Source: JAEUIV01 sp033763795
Lineage (GTDB): Bacteria; Planctomycetota; Phycisphaerae; Phycisphaerales; UBA1924
Direction: 5' to 3'
Length of the DNA: 64,000 nt
NCBI GenBank assembly: GCA_033763795.1
Contig: JANRJV010000038.1
Location: 1 to 64,000 of the forward strand
The notes under the pieces were generated by a model. It was not told the DNA's origin. It saw only the letters and a list, made by a program, of their open reading frames with translations, and made no database searches. Both the position numbers and the translations under genes were made by a program. Positions 41,763-50,750 of the stretch are shown here, piece after piece; the stretch's first letter is position 1; every line of letters starts with the position of its first letter.

Positions 41763-42665
41763 CTAATAGCTCCCCGAGTAATCGATGGGCGCGCGGACTT
41801 TTCGCTGCACCTCGGGGTGGCTCTCGGGAAGGTTCCGCGTGTAGCGGCGCGAGCCCTGCAGGAACCAGGTGTCGCGCGGGTCGCTGAACGCTTCCTTGAC
41901 GAGCCGCGTGTTCTTGTGGGCGTCGTCGTCGATCCAGACGTTGATGTTGCCCCGGGATGTGCGCGCGACGACGGGGTTGGCCCCGTCGGCCAGCCGCGCC
42001 TGGTACATGCTGGGGGCGGCGTAGGCCCGGTCGGTCTCCGAATCGCGGTCGCGGTACCACACGCCGCCGTCGAGCGTCTCGAGGTCGAACTGCCCGGTGG
42101 AGCCCGGGGGCACCTGGTAATAGATGCTCCCGTCGACGTTGACGAGCGTGACGGGGTCGACCATGGGCTGGGTGGTGCGCAGCTCGATGACCCCCTGGCG
42201 GTTCTCGACGAGCGTGGCGCCGCCGGTGCCCACGAGGATGACGTTCCCGCCCTGGTTCTCCACCCGGACGCCCTCGCAGCGGGGCACGCGGACCTCGAGG
42301 TCGACCTCGTGGTCGCCCCTGTTTTCGAGGGGCGTGGCCGTGCGCACGACCAGCGTCGCCCGGGCGCCTTCCTCGACGAGCCGGGCCTCGACCACGGCCC
42401 GTCGGGCGGCCTCTTGGGCGTCCTTGCCCATCGACGCGTTCCCGTGCACCACGCCCACGACCTGCGCCTGCTGGACGCGGTCGTCGACGCGGATCTCGAC
42501 CGAGCCGCGGTAGTTCTGGACGTCGACGGCCAGCATCCCCACGGTGGGCGGGACGTCGAAGGCGTACTCGTGCGTCTGCGACGAGCCGCACCCGCCCAGC
42601 GGGAGCGCCAACGCGACGGCGCCCAGAAGTGCGCCCGCCGTCCGACGTGTCAGAAACTTGTCCAT
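41763..42665 (-). CDS. Lipoprotein with DUF4097/adhesin-like beta repeats
   Basis: 300 aa. ATG 42665 has GGGAG 6 nt upstream. The signal LLGAVALALPLGGC ends in the lipobox LGGC. The mature part contains regularly spaced beta-strand repeats with hydrophobic/Asn-Gly patterns (LAVDVQNYRGSVEIRVDD, VRVENQGGNVILVGTGG, VTLVNVDGSIYYQVPP, VARTSRGNINVWIDDD), the pattern seen in DUF4097-type putative adhesin domains. It ends with SRRYTRNLPESHPEVQRKVR. Probable outer-membrane or periplasmic surface lipoprotein; partner unknown. It converges on the PilZ-like gene with 72 bp of GC-rich sequence between. Confidence 0.65.
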   Translation of the reverse strand: MDKFLTRRTAGALLGAVALALPLGGCGSSQTHEYAFDVPPTVGMLAVDVQNYRGSVEIRVDDRVQQAQVVGVVHGNASMGKDAQEAARRAVVEARLVEEGARATLVVRTATPLENRGDHEVDLEVRVPRCEGVRVENQGGNVILVGTGGATLVENRQGVIELRTTQPMVDPVTLVNVDGSIYYQVPPGSTGQFDLETLDGGVWYRDRDSETDRAYAAPSMYQARLADGANPVVARTSRGNINVWIDDDAHKNTRLVKEAFSDPRDTWFLQGSRRYTRNLPESHPEVQRKVRAPIDYSGSY

Positions 42666-42757
42666 TGCTCGCTCCCGCTGCTGGCTGAAACTCCCGGTCC
42701 GTCCCGCACAGTATCCCATCGGCTGAGCGGCGGCCCGGGCCCAGCATCACCGGCCCG

Positions 42758-43591
42758 TCAATCGCCCCGTTTCATGCCCCGCCGAGCAGCACGCCCGGGC
42801 GCCAGCACCCATAGGGCGTAGCCGCCTATGACGTGGCCCCGGGGCCCGAGCATCGCCGGATCGCCCATCGGGTCGCAGACCGCCACGATTCTCCAGCGCG
42901 CCCGGTCGACGAGTTCCAGCCACTGGGCGTGGCTGTAGCTCCGGAGGTCGTACGTGGAGTCCAGGTGCTCGGTGCGGGAGCGGGCGGTTCCGGAGCCGCG
43001 GAGCTGGATCGACAGGTGACTGACGACCCGCTCGCGTCGGTCGGCCCGCGTCGGCGGCTGATACTGCACGACCTGCGTCACCTTCGCACCGCCTCGGCTT
43101 CCGGTCCAGACGTCCTCGCTGGGGAACTCGAGCCCGTAGCGGCACGTCTCGAGGCCCACGGCGTAGACGCCCGCGGGGTGCAGAGCCGCGCGGACGCGCT
43201 CAAAGTGCGCGAGCATCGCCGCGTCCGAGGGGAGGTGGCGCAGGGTGTTGATGGTGCAGAAGGCGAAGGTCGCGGGGCGGCGGGGGCCGGGGAGCGCGAA
43301 ATCCGTCATGTCCGCGACGAACAGGGCGCCCCTCAGGCCCCGCGAGGCGAAGCTCTGCCTTGCGTACTCGATCATGCGCTCACTCCGGTCGAAGCCGGCG
43401 ACGGTGATTCCTCTTCGGGCGGCGAGCCTGAGAAGCCGGGCCGTGCCGCACGCCGGTTCGAGCCATCGTCGCCGCCGGACGGCGCCGACGTGGGCCCACT
43501 CGATGCGTTCGAGGCCCTTGAGTTCGAGCGCCGTGCCGGGCGTGTGCAGGATGTCGTACCAGCCGGGGAATTCGTACCAGTCGGCCTTCAT
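42758..43591 (-). CDS. SAM-dependent methyltransferase
   Basis: 277 aa from ATG 43591. Class I fold with motif I WLEPACGTARLLRLAARRG, VAGFDRSERMIEYARQ binding the ribose, DMTDFALP for adenine, and TFAFCTINTLRHLPSDAAML. The N-terminus MKADWYEFPGWYDILHTPGT resembles small-molecule methyltransferases of the Methyltransf_11/25 type. The substrate is unknown. An ATG 18 bp upstream (43609) is also possible. Divergent from the exported esterase gene; the 149-bp gap must hold both promoters (a TAGTCT at about 43682 points to the + strand gene). Confidence 0.78.
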   Translation of the reverse strand: MKADWYEFPGWYDILHTPGTALELKGLERIEWAHVGAVRRRRWLEPACGTARLLRLAARRGITVAGFDRSERMIEYARQSFASRGLRGALFVADMTDFALPGPRRPATFAFCTINTLRHLPSDAAMLAHFERVRAALHPAGVYAVGLETCRYGLEFPSEDVWTGSRGGAKVTQVVQYQPPTRADRRERVVSHLSIQLRGSGTARSRTEHLDSTYDLRSYSHAQWLELVDRARWRIVAVCDPMGDPAMLGPRGHVIGGYALWVLAPGRAARRGMKRGD

Positions 43592-43740
43592 CTGTTTCCA
43601 TCTTCGCATGGCGGGCGGGCTTGTGCGCCGATCGACGGTGCGGGGGCGAGCGAGCGCACCGCAGCCGGCGGGCCCGGACGCGGTAGTCTGCAGGCGGCGG
43701 GTGGACGAGCGCCACCCTTGGCCCAGAGGATGAAAGCGCA

Positions 43741-45333
43741 ATGATCAGGCGGACGGGTCTGCTGGCGAGCGTGCTGCTCGTGGTGGGGCTTTGGGCGGTT
43801 CCGTGCGTGCGGGGCGAGGGGCCGTCGGACGCTGCGCCGGCGCCGTCGACCGGCGGCGTGGAGGCGGTCGTCCGGTTCGATGCCCGAGTCCGTTCGTCGC
43901 CTGCGACCGGGCGCGTGCTGGTGTTTTTCCTGCGGGAGGGGGCGAACGTCTCGCCGCGCGCCCAGCCTTCGGATGCACCGTTCTACGACGATCCGCAGCC
44001 GTTGGCGGGACTGGATGTGCGGGAGCTGACGCCGGGACAGGCGGTGACGCTCGGCGCGGATGCCCAGTCGTTCCCCGGGCCGCTGTCGGCGCTCCCCGAT
44101 GGAAGCTATCGCGTGCAGGCGGCGCTCGATTGCTCGCGCACCCACTCGGACTGGACGGACGAGCCGGGCAATCTCTACTCGGAGATCGCGAGCATCCAGG
44201 TTCGCGGCGGCGCGACCCAGCGCGTCGAGCTGCTGCTCGACAACGTTGTCGAGCCCCGGCCGCTGCCGGACGTGCCGGGCGTGCAGTTCTTCGACGCCCC
44301 CTCGAAGCTGCTCTCGGACTTCAGATCCGGCAGCGAGAAGGTGCGTGCGGGCGTCGTGCTCCCGGTCGGGTACGACCCCGCGAAGCGGTACCCCGCGGTG
44401 TACGTGATCGGCGGCTTCGGCTCGACTCATCGTTTCGCGGCGGCGCTGGCGCGGATGCGTAGCTATCCCGGGCCGGGCCTCCCCCAGCTCGCACGCCACG
44501 CGTTTCTGATCGTCCCCGACCCGGATTCCGCGAACGGGCACACGCTCTTTGCCGACTCTGACAACAATGGGCCTGCCGGTCGGGCGCTCGTCGAGGAGCT
44601 GATCCCCGCGCTCGAGGCGGCGTATCCGCTGATCGCCCAGCCCGGCGCGCGGCTGGTCACGGGCCACTCGTCCGGCGGCTGGAGCGCGGTGTGGCTGCTG
44701 CTCAACTATCCGGAGGTCTTCGGGAATGCGTTCTCCGGGGCGCCGGACCCCCTGGACTTCCGCGCGCTCCAGAAGACGAACATCTACGCGGACGCCAACT
44801 TCTACACCGACGCGCGCGGCGCGGACATCCCCTCCAACGTCCAGAACGGGCGGGTCCTCATGACCGTCCGTCAGGAGAACGGATGGGAGGAAGCGCGCGG
44901 CCCGGACAACACGTCGGGTCAGCAGTGGGACTCGTGGCAGGCGGTCTTCGGCCCGCGAAACGCCCGGGGGCGGCCCGCGGCGCTCTTCGACGCGTCGACG
45001 GGCGTCATCGACCGCGACATCGCCCGGGCGTACGCCCGGTTCGACATGTCCGAGCTGGTCCGCCGCGATCCGGGAAGGCTCGTTCCGCTGTGCGCGGGCC
45101 GGCTGCGGATCGTCGTCGGGGCGGAGGATGAGTGGAATCTCGACGAGGGCGTGCGGCTTTTCGCGCAGACGCTCGCGGAGCTCGGCGCTCCGATGGACGG
45201 CTCGGACGGGTGGGGGAGGATCGATATTGTCCCCGGCGCGAACCACGGCACGGTGATGCGTGCTCCCGCCTACGACGCGATGTACGCGGCGATGGTGGAT
45301 CTGCTGGTCTCGCGCGGGTTCGCGAGCCGGTGA
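43741..45333 (+). CDS. Exported esterase / alpha-beta hydrolase
   Basis: 530 aa. Signal peptide about residues 1-25 (LLASVLLVVGLWAVPCVRG). A ~170-residue N-terminal beta domain (VVRFDARVRSSPATGRVLVF) precedes an esterase D-like hydrolase: RYPAVYVIGGFGSTHRF, AFLIVPDPDSANGHTLFADS, and the nucleophile elbow VTGHSSGGWSAVWLLLNYPE. The likely acid and histidine are in the C-terminal segment (VVGAEDEWNLDEGV; PGANHGTV). The family acts on acyl or feruloyl esters or phosphopantetheine-type substrates; the actual substrate cannot be assigned. AGAGG lies before ATG 43741. Confidence 0.8.
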   Translation: MIRRTGLLASVLLVVGLWAVPCVRGEGPSDAAPAPSTGGVEAVVRFDARVRSSPATGRVLVFFLREGANVSPRAQPSDAPFYDDPQPLAGLDVRELTPGQAVTLGADAQSFPGPLSALPDGSYRVQAALDCSRTHSDWTDEPGNLYSEIASIQVRGGATQRVELLLDNVVEPRPLPDVPGVQFFDAPSKLLSDFRSGSEKVRAGVVLPVGYDPAKRYPAVYVIGGFGSTHRFAAALARMRSYPGPGLPQLARHAFLIVPDPDSANGHTLFADSDNNGPAGRALVEELIPALEAAYPLIAQPGARLVTGHSSGGWSAVWLLLNYPEVFGNAFSGAPDPLDFRALQKTNIYADANFYTDARGADIPSNVQNGRVLMTVRQENGWEEARGPDNTSGQQWDSWQAVFGPRNARGRPAALFDASTGVIDRDIARAYARFDMSELVRRDPGRLVPLCAGRLRIVVGAEDEWNLDEGVRLFAQTLAELGAPMDGSDGWGRIDIVPGANHGTVMRAPAYDAMYAAMVDLLVSRGFASR

Positions 45334-45404
45334 GACGAGCGGAGCGGGAGCGCGGCCGCGGCCGGACGCGTCACGGAGCGGTGCTGCAAGCGGAGGAATG
45401 AACC

Positions 45405-45932
45405 ATGCGAGCGCAGGACGCCATTGCGGAGGCGATTCTCTCGACCAAGCCGAACCTGTCGCGGTATCTCGCGGGGTTCGACGACTCAACGCGGGCCGCG
45501 CAGGCGCCGAACCTGCCGAATCACGCGGCGTGGAACCTGGGCCACCTGTCGCTGACCATGCACCGCGCGGCCCAGAAACTGAACGATTCGCACGCGCTGC
45601 CTCCGGGCGACTTTGTCGAAGGGGCGGGCGCCGCGGGCGACAGCCGGCGTTTCGCCGCGGAGGCGGTCGCCTTCGGGTCGACGCCCTCCGGGAGCGGCGA
45701 GAAGTACCCGCCGCTGGCGCGCTGCGTCGAGATCTACGGCGGCGCCTGCGATGCGCTCGCGCACGTGGTCCGGGGGCTCACCGACGCCGATCTTCACACG
45801 GAGGTGGCCTGGGGCAGCGCATCGCTGCCGAAGCACCTGCTGGCGATGCGCATGGTCTTTCATAACGGCATGCACACGGGGCAGATCGCCGACCTTCGGC
45901 GTGCCTTCAAGTTCAGGAGCGTGTTCTCGTGA
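45405..45932 (+). CDS. DinB-family protein, copy 1
   Basis: 175 aa. Four-helix DinB fold with the metal-binding histidines in NLGHLSLTMHR (about residue 47) and in the C-terminal VFHNGMHTGQIADLRRAF, the typical HxxxHxGQ pattern. DinB/YfiT proteins bind divalent metal and include thiol-dependent S-transferases (bacillithiol/mycothiol type), but many are uncharacterised. GGAGGAATGAACC gives a good ribosome-binding site. Its stop codon overlaps the start of the next DinB-like gene (TGATG), so the two are translationally coupled. Confidence 0.82.
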   Translation: MRAQDAIAEAILSTKPNLSRYLAGFDDSTRAAQAPNLPNHAAWNLGHLSLTMHRAAQKLNDSHALPPGDFVEGAGAAGDSRRFAAEAVAFGSTPSGSGEKYPPLARCVEIYGGACDALAHVVRGLTDADLHTEVAWGSASLPKHLLAMRMVFHNGMHTGQIADLRRAFKFRSVFS

Positions 45933-46489
45933 TGGAGGCGCGCCCGCGGCTCCACGAGGATGCGCAGCTCGACGCCGTGCTGTTCGAGCTGTCGCGGTAC
46001 CGTTCGATGGCGGAACGGGCAATGGCGCAGCTCGACGACGCGGCGCTGCGCGAGGCCCTCTCGCGCGAGACCAACTCGATCGCGGTCATTGTGAAGCACC
46101 TCTCCGGCAACTTCCGCTCCCGCTTCACCGACTTCCTGACCGCCGACGGCGAGAAACCCTGGCGTGACCGCGACGCCGAGTTCGTCGACGACTTCGCGGA
46201 CCGTCGGGCCATCGAGGGGGCGTGGGAGCGGGGCTGGGCGTGCGCGCTGGGAGCGATAAAGGGGCTGACGAGCGCGGATCTGGGGAAGATGGTGACGATC
46301 CGGTCGGAGGTCCACTCGGTGCCGGCGGCCCTGGCGCGGGCGACCGCTCATGCCGCCTATCACACGGGTCAAATTGTGATGATCGCGCGAATCCTCTCCG
46401 AGCGACGGGGCGAAGAGTGGAAGACGCTCACGATCCCGCGTGGCGGCACCAAGGAATTTAACGAGCGGATGGGCCATCCTCCCGCGTGA
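45932..46489 (+). CDS. DinB-like protein (DUF1572), copy 2
   Basis: 185 aa. DUF1572 members are DinB-fold relatives. Readable motifs are IAVIVKHLSGNFRSRFTDFL near residue 50, DGEKPWRDRDAEF, and the C-terminal ATAHAAYHTGQIVMIARIL, again with HxxxHxGQI metal ligands. The ATG at 45932 overlaps the upstream TGA; a GTG 3 bp earlier is the only alternative. Despite the shared fold it is only distantly similar to the preceding gene, so this is a pairing of two DinB subfamilies rather than a recent tandem duplication. Function unknown. Confidence 0.82.
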   Translation: MEARPRLHEDAQLDAVLFELSRYRSMAERAMAQLDDAALREALSRETNSIAVIVKHLSGNFRSRFTDFLTADGEKPWRDRDAEFVDDFADRRAIEGAWERGWACALGAIKGLTSADLGKMVTIRSEVHSVPAALARATAHAAYHTGQIVMIARILSERRGEEWKTLTIPRGGTKEFNERMGHPPA

Positions 46490-46504
46490 TCCGGGACCGG
46501 CACC

Positions 46505-46518
46505 TAGACTTCCCTTCT
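46505..46518 (+). promoter_or_regulatory. Candidate leaderless -10 (TAGACT) of the FtsX-type permease
   Basis: TAGACT (46505-46510) lies 8 nt before ATG 46519. No Shine-Dalgarno. It would start an exporter operon separate from the DinB pair. Confidence 0.4.
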
Positions 46519-47646
46519 ATGTATCGTCTCGCACTCCGCATGCTCACGCGTGATACCGGCAAGTACATCGCGCTTGTCGTTGGTCTCTCGTTCGCGACGC
46601 TGCTGATATGCCAACAGGGGGCGATCTTCCTGGGCCTGCTCAAGCGGTCGACGGGGGCGCTCCAGAACATCGCGCAGCCGGACCTGTGGGTGTGCGATCC
46701 GTACCTGAACTTCATCGAGGAGGTCAGGCCGCTGTCGGACCGCGACTGGGAGCGTGTGCGCGCGGTGCCGGGGGTCGCGTGGGCGGAGCCGTTCTTCAGC
46801 TCGCGGGCCACGGTCGAGCTCCCCGACGGCAAGTACAAGACCGCTCAGATGGTGGGCATCGACCGCTCGACGATGGTGGGCCAGCCGCCGGTCGTCACGG
46901 CGGGATCGCTCGACGATCTGCGGGCGCCGGACGCGGTGATGGTCGACGAGTCGTCGCGCGAAAAGCTCGCGAACTGCCAGATCGGCGACACGTTCCGACT
47001 GAACGACAAGCGCGCGGTGGTCGTGGGCTTCTGCCAGGTGAAGCTCGGGTTCGAGTCCAACGCGCTCATCTACACGACGTACGACAACGCGCTGCGCTTC
47101 ACGCCCGTGGGGCGCGAGCGCATCACGTTCGTGTTCGTGAAGGTGCAGGAGGGGCGGGACGTGGCCGATGTCGCCAGGGAGATCCGCGAGCGGACCGGGC
47201 TCGCGGCGCTGACCCGCGGCGAGCTCGCGCTGCGCACGATCAACTTCATCCTGCGCGAGACCGGGATCGGCATCAACTTCGGCATCACCGTCCTGCTGGG
47301 CTTCGTCGTCGGGCTCGCGGTGACGGCGGCGATCTTCTACCAGTTCACCCTCGAGAACCTGCGGCACTTCGCGGTGCTCAAGGCGCTCGGCGCCCGAAAC
47401 CGCAAGCTGATCTCCATGGTGCTCCTGCAGGCGATGACGGTCGGGGTCATCGGCTTCGGCATCGGAACGGGGCTGACCGGCATCTTCACCCTGACGGGCC
47501 GGCGCCCCGGCGCGGAGCTGGCGCCCTATTTCCCGTGGCAGCTCCTCGTGGTGTGCGCGGGGGGCATGTTCGTGTGCATCATGATGGGCTCTCTGCTGTC
47601 GATCCGCAGGGTCGTGACTCTGGAGCCCGGGGTGGTGTTCAAGTGA
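46519..47646 (+). CDS. FtsX-family ABC permease (DevC-like)
   Basis: 375 aa. N-terminal membrane helix (about 17-37, YIALVVGLSFATLLICQQG), a ~200-residue extracytoplasmic MacB-like domain (LWVCDPYLNFIEEVRPLSDR, DAVMVDESSREKLANCQIGD), then three C-terminal helices: FGITVLLGFVVGLAVTAAI, a middle one near residue 310, and WQLLVVCAGGMFVCIMMGSL. This is the four-helix FtsX/DevC permease layout. The following ATPase and membrane-fusion genes complete a DevBCA/MacAB-like tripartite exporter. Substrates of such systems are envelope lipids or peptides; not predictable here. Confidence 0.85.
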   Translation: MYRLALRMLTRDTGKYIALVVGLSFATLLICQQGAIFLGLLKRSTGALQNIAQPDLWVCDPYLNFIEEVRPLSDRDWERVRAVPGVAWAEPFFSSRATVELPDGKYKTAQMVGIDRSTMVGQPPVVTAGSLDDLRAPDAVMVDESSREKLANCQIGDTFRLNDKRAVVVGFCQVKLGFESNALIYTTYDNALRFTPVGRERITFVFVKVQEGRDVADVAREIRERTGLAALTRGELALRTINFILRETGIGINFGITVLLGFVVGLAVTAAIFYQFTLENLRHFAVLKALGARNRKLISMVLLQAMTVGVIGFGIGTGLTGIFTLTGRRPGAELAPYFPWQLLVVCAGGMFVCIMMGSLLSIRRVVTLEPGVVFK

Positions 47647-47719
47647 GGCGTGCGCACGGCCGCGACCGGCTGAGCGCGTCCGGCGGGCGCGACGCCGCGC
47701 TCCTAGGATTCGCCTCGGC

Positions 47720-48577
47720 ATGAGCACGTTGCTGCACAAGCCATCGGCGGCGAGGGAAGCGGGCGGTCCGACCGCGCTGCCCGAGATGTCCGACACGCGC
47801 CACGCGGCGATCGACCTCCGGCAGGTCAGCAAGTCCTACGGGTCGGGCGACAACGTCGTGCGCGCGCTCCGTGCCGTCGACCTGGCGGTCGCGCCGTCGA
47901 AGCTGATCATGCTCGTCGGCCCCTCGGGGTGCGGCAAGACGACGCTCGTCTCCATTCTTTCGGGCGTGCTCGACGCCGACGCCGGGCAGGTCAACGTCTT
48001 CGGGGTTGACTGGTCGAAGCTGTCGGCGGATCAGAAGACGCGCCGCCGCGCGGAGCTCGTCGGCTTCGTGTTCCAGTCGTTCAACCTGATCCCCACGCTG
48101 ACGGCCCTCGAGAACACCTGCGTCCCGCTGATCGTCCGCGGCATGCGCGAGCGGGACGCCTCGGAGCGCGCGGCGCAGGCCCTCAAGGACGTGGGGCTGG
48201 GCGACCGCCTGCGCTCGCTCCCCTCCATGCTCTCGGGCGGACAGCAGCAGCGCGTGGCGATCGCGCGGGCGCTGGTGGGCAAGCCCCGCCTGGTGGTCTG
48301 CGACGAGCCCACGGCGGCGCTGGACGGCAAGACCGGCCAGCAGGTCATGGAGCTGATCCAGACCGCGGCCCGGGGCAAGGACGAGCGCGGCGAGGACCGC
48401 GTCGTCATCGTCGTGACGCACGACAACCGAATCTTCCACTACGCGGACCACATCATCGAGATGGAGGACGGCCGCCTCAAGAAGACGCTTTCCCAACACG
48501 TGCGGGATGAATCGCACCATGTGCCGAGTTTCGAAGAGGATGATCGGCAGCAAGAGCGCCCGACGTCCGCGGTCTGA
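47720..48577 (+). CDS. ABC transporter ATPase (LolD/MacB/DevA type)
   Basis: 285 aa. Walker A MLVGPSGCGKTTLVSILSGV, Q-loop in GFVFQSFNLIPTLTALEN, signature LSGGQQQRVAIARALVG, Walker B LVVCDEPTAALDG and H-loop VTHDNRIF: the complete set for the LolD/MacB/DevA subfamily that powers FtsX-type permeases. The first ~30 residues are non-conserved. It follows the FtsX-type permease by 73 bp and precedes the HlyD-like gene, so the three encode one exporter. Confidence 0.93.
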   Translation: MSTLLHKPSAAREAGGPTALPEMSDTRHAAIDLRQVSKSYGSGDNVVRALRAVDLAVAPSKLIMLVGPSGCGKTTLVSILSGVLDADAGQVNVFGVDWSKLSADQKTRRRAELVGFVFQSFNLIPTLTALENTCVPLIVRGMRERDASERAAQALKDVGLGDRLRSLPSMLSGGQQQRVAIARALVGKPRLVVCDEPTAALDGKTGQQVMELIQTAARGKDERGEDRVVIVVTHDNRIFHYADHIIEMEDGRLKKTLSQHVRDESHHVPSFEEDDRQQERPTSAV

Positions 48578-48652
48578 GTGTGGGCCGCGGGGCCGGGCGG
48601 GCGGCGTCGAGCCGAGCGCCGCGAAGGCAGAGCATGTCGGGAAGGGTTCAGC

Positions 48653-49783
48653 ATGTTTAGACAGATCTCGATTCTGATCTCCGTCGCCGGGCTGGCTCTG
48701 GCGCTCTACGTCGTGGCGACCGCGACGGAAGCGGAGCCCGTGATCCCCCCCGCGCAGCCGCCCTCGAGCAACCCGTTCGAGCGCGGCCTCGTGGCGCTGG
48801 GGGTTGTGGAGCCTGCGAGCCGCATCATCGATGTCTCGGCCCCCGAGCCCGGGCGGGTGGTGAGCGTGTTGGTCCGCGTGAACGACCCGGTGAAGAAGGG
48901 CGAGCCGCTGTTCACGCTGGACGCCCTGCCCGTCGAGGCGGAGCTCGTCCAGGCGAAGGCGGCGCTCGAAGCCGCGGCCGCGGAGGTCCGGCGGCTTGAG
49001 AACTGGCCCCGGCCCGAGGATTTCCCGCCGGCCGAGGCGGAAGCGACGGAGGCCCGGGAGCGTCTGGCGGACGCGCAGTCGCGTCTGGAGAGCATCGAGC
49101 GCGCCGAGCAGCTGGGCGGCGTGTCGGACGACGAGTTCGCGAGGCAGCGGTTCCTGGTGTCGGTGTTGCGCGCGTCGCTGGCGAACGCCGAGGCGCGTCT
49201 GGCGCGGCTGAAGGCCGGCTCTTGGGGCGAGGATCTGGCGGTGGCCCGCGCGGTCGTCGCGGCCCGTGAGGCGGACATCCGCGCCATCGAGATGAGGCTC
49301 GACAGGCACATCGTCCGCGCTCCCATGGACGCGACGGTGCTCAAGCGGAACGTCGAGCCCGGCGAGTACACGTTGGCTTCGGGCGGCTCCGGCGCGGGCG
49401 CAAGGGGCGAGAGCGGCGCACCGCTCATCCTGGGAGATCTCTCGGAGATGCACGTGCGGGCGCAGGTCGATGAGGAGGACATGCCCCTGCTCCGCGAGGG
49501 CGCGAGTGCCGTCGCGCGGATCCGCGGACCGCTTGCGATCGAGGTGCCGCTCGCGATGGTGCGGATCGAGCCCCTGGCCGCTCCCAAGTCGCAGATCACC
49601 GGCTCGAACACTGAGCTCATCGATACGCGAGTGATCGAAGTGGTGTTCCGCGCGGCGCCGCCGCAAGACGCGCCGCGGCTGTACCCGGGGCAGGTGGTCG
49701 ACGTGTACATCGATGTCCCGGCGGGGGCGCGGGTCGCCGCCGCGGGCGCCGCGCCCGTTCCGAGCGGGGCCGGCTTACGCTGA
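48653..49783 (+). CDS. HlyD-like membrane fusion protein (DevB-like)
   Basis: 376 aa. N-terminal membrane helix (about 4-22, ISILISVAGLALALYVVATA), a biotinyl-lipoyl half (SAPEPGRVVSVLVRVNDPVK then GEPLFTLDA), an Ala/Glu-rich coiled-coil hairpin (about 95-225), the second lipoyl half (HIVRAPMDATVLKRNVEPGE) and a beta-barrel region (MHVRAQVDEEDMPLLREGAS). It is the periplasmic adaptor for the adjacent ATPase and FtsX-type permease. No TolC-like outer-membrane gene lies in the window. GGGAAGGG 6 nt before ATG 48653 supports the start. Confidence 0.88.
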   Translation: MFRQISILISVAGLALALYVVATATEAEPVIPPAQPPSSNPFERGLVALGVVEPASRIIDVSAPEPGRVVSVLVRVNDPVKKGEPLFTLDALPVEAELVQAKAALEAAAAEVRRLENWPRPEDFPPAEAEATEARERLADAQSRLESIERAEQLGGVSDDEFARQRFLVSVLRASLANAEARLARLKAGSWGEDLAVARAVVAAREADIRAIEMRLDRHIVRAPMDATVLKRNVEPGEYTLASGGSGAGARGESGAPLILGDLSEMHVRAQVDEEDMPLLREGASAVARIRGPLAIEVPLAMVRIEPLAAPKSQITGSNTELIDTRVIEVVFRAAPPQDAPRLYPGQVVDVYIDVPAGARVAAAGAAPVPSGAGLR

Positions 49784-49838
49784 ATCCTCCGTCTGGCCGC
49801 GGCATCAAAGAGGATGTCGCAAGCAAGGAGACGTACGC

Positions 49839-50549
49839 ATGCAGCGCGGGATCTACAAAGCGGGGAGCCTCGGGGCGCTCGTGATCGCGGTCGGCATCTG
49901 CGCGTGGTCGCTCCCGCGGCTGGCGGTCGGAGGCGAGGGGGGCGGCACGCCTCGGCAGGACGCGCCGGCGCCGCAGCCCCGCGAGGAACTGGAGAAGCTC
50001 ATGAACAACGCCACATTCGATCGGACCTTGATCCCCACCGGGCACTCGATCCCGCCGGGCGAGACCCGCCTGGAGAAAGCGATGTTCGGCGCGGGCTGCT
50101 TCTGGAGCGTCGAGGCGCGATTCCGCGAGACGCCGGGCGTGGTTGCCACGGCGGTCGGATACGCCGGCGGATCGAAGCTGGACCCGACCTACAGGGAAGT
50201 GTGCACCGACGCGACCGGGCACGCGGAAGTGGTCCTGGTGCAGTTCGATCCCGCGAAGGTGACCTTCGACGACCTGCTGAAGGTCTTCTGGGAGAATCAC
50301 AACCCGACGACGCTCAACAGGCAGGGGCCCGACGTCGGAAGCCAGTACCGCTCGGTGATCTTCGCGATGGACGACGCGCAGCGCCAGTCCGCCGAGAAGA
50401 GCAAGGCGGCGCTCGCGGCTTCGGGGCGGTGGGGGGCTAGGCCCATCGTGACGTTCATCGAGCCCGCCCCGTCCTTCTACAAGGCCGAGGACTACCACCA
50501 GCAGTACCTCGAGAAGCGGGGCCTTTCGACGTGCCACGGCCCGGGCTGA
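49839..50549 (+). CDS. msrA: Exported peptide-methionine (S)-S-oxide reductase MsrA
   Basis: 236 aa. MsrA core with catalytic FGAGCFWSVEARF (C87) and TAVGYAGGSKLDPTYREVC, then TGHAEVVLVQFDP, FWENHNPTTLNRQGPDVGSQ and a C-terminal KRGLSTCHGPG with the resolving cysteine. The first ~35 residues contain a hydrophobic signal segment (GSLGALVIAVGICAWSLPRL), so the enzyme probably repairs oxidised methionine in periplasmic or membrane proteins, not in the cytoplasm. AAGGAG 8 nt before ATG 49839 fixes the start. It follows the exporter genes after 55 bp and may be co-transcribed. Confidence 0.93.
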   Translation: MQRGIYKAGSLGALVIAVGICAWSLPRLAVGGEGGGTPRQDAPAPQPREELEKLMNNATFDRTLIPTGHSIPPGETRLEKAMFGAGCFWSVEARFRETPGVVATAVGYAGGSKLDPTYREVCTDATGHAEVVLVQFDPAKVTFDDLLKVFWENHNPTTLNRQGPDVGSQYRSVIFAMDDAQRQSAEKSKAALAASGRWGARPIVTFIEPAPSFYKAEDYHQQYLEKRGLSTCHGPG

Positions 50550-50750
50550 GCATGCCCCCCGGTTGGGGGATGTACGCCGACGCGGGAGACACCGGGACCG
50601 GTGGGTCGGCTGGAAAACCCGCATGAAATGACCTGAGAATGCGCGATCTCCTATCTCAGGGGAGAACTCGCGATCGATTGCATCCGATGAGGCACCCCGG
50701 TCGGCGCCGCGCTCGCGGGCCGGATCGTGATACCTCGCCGGAGCAAAGAT

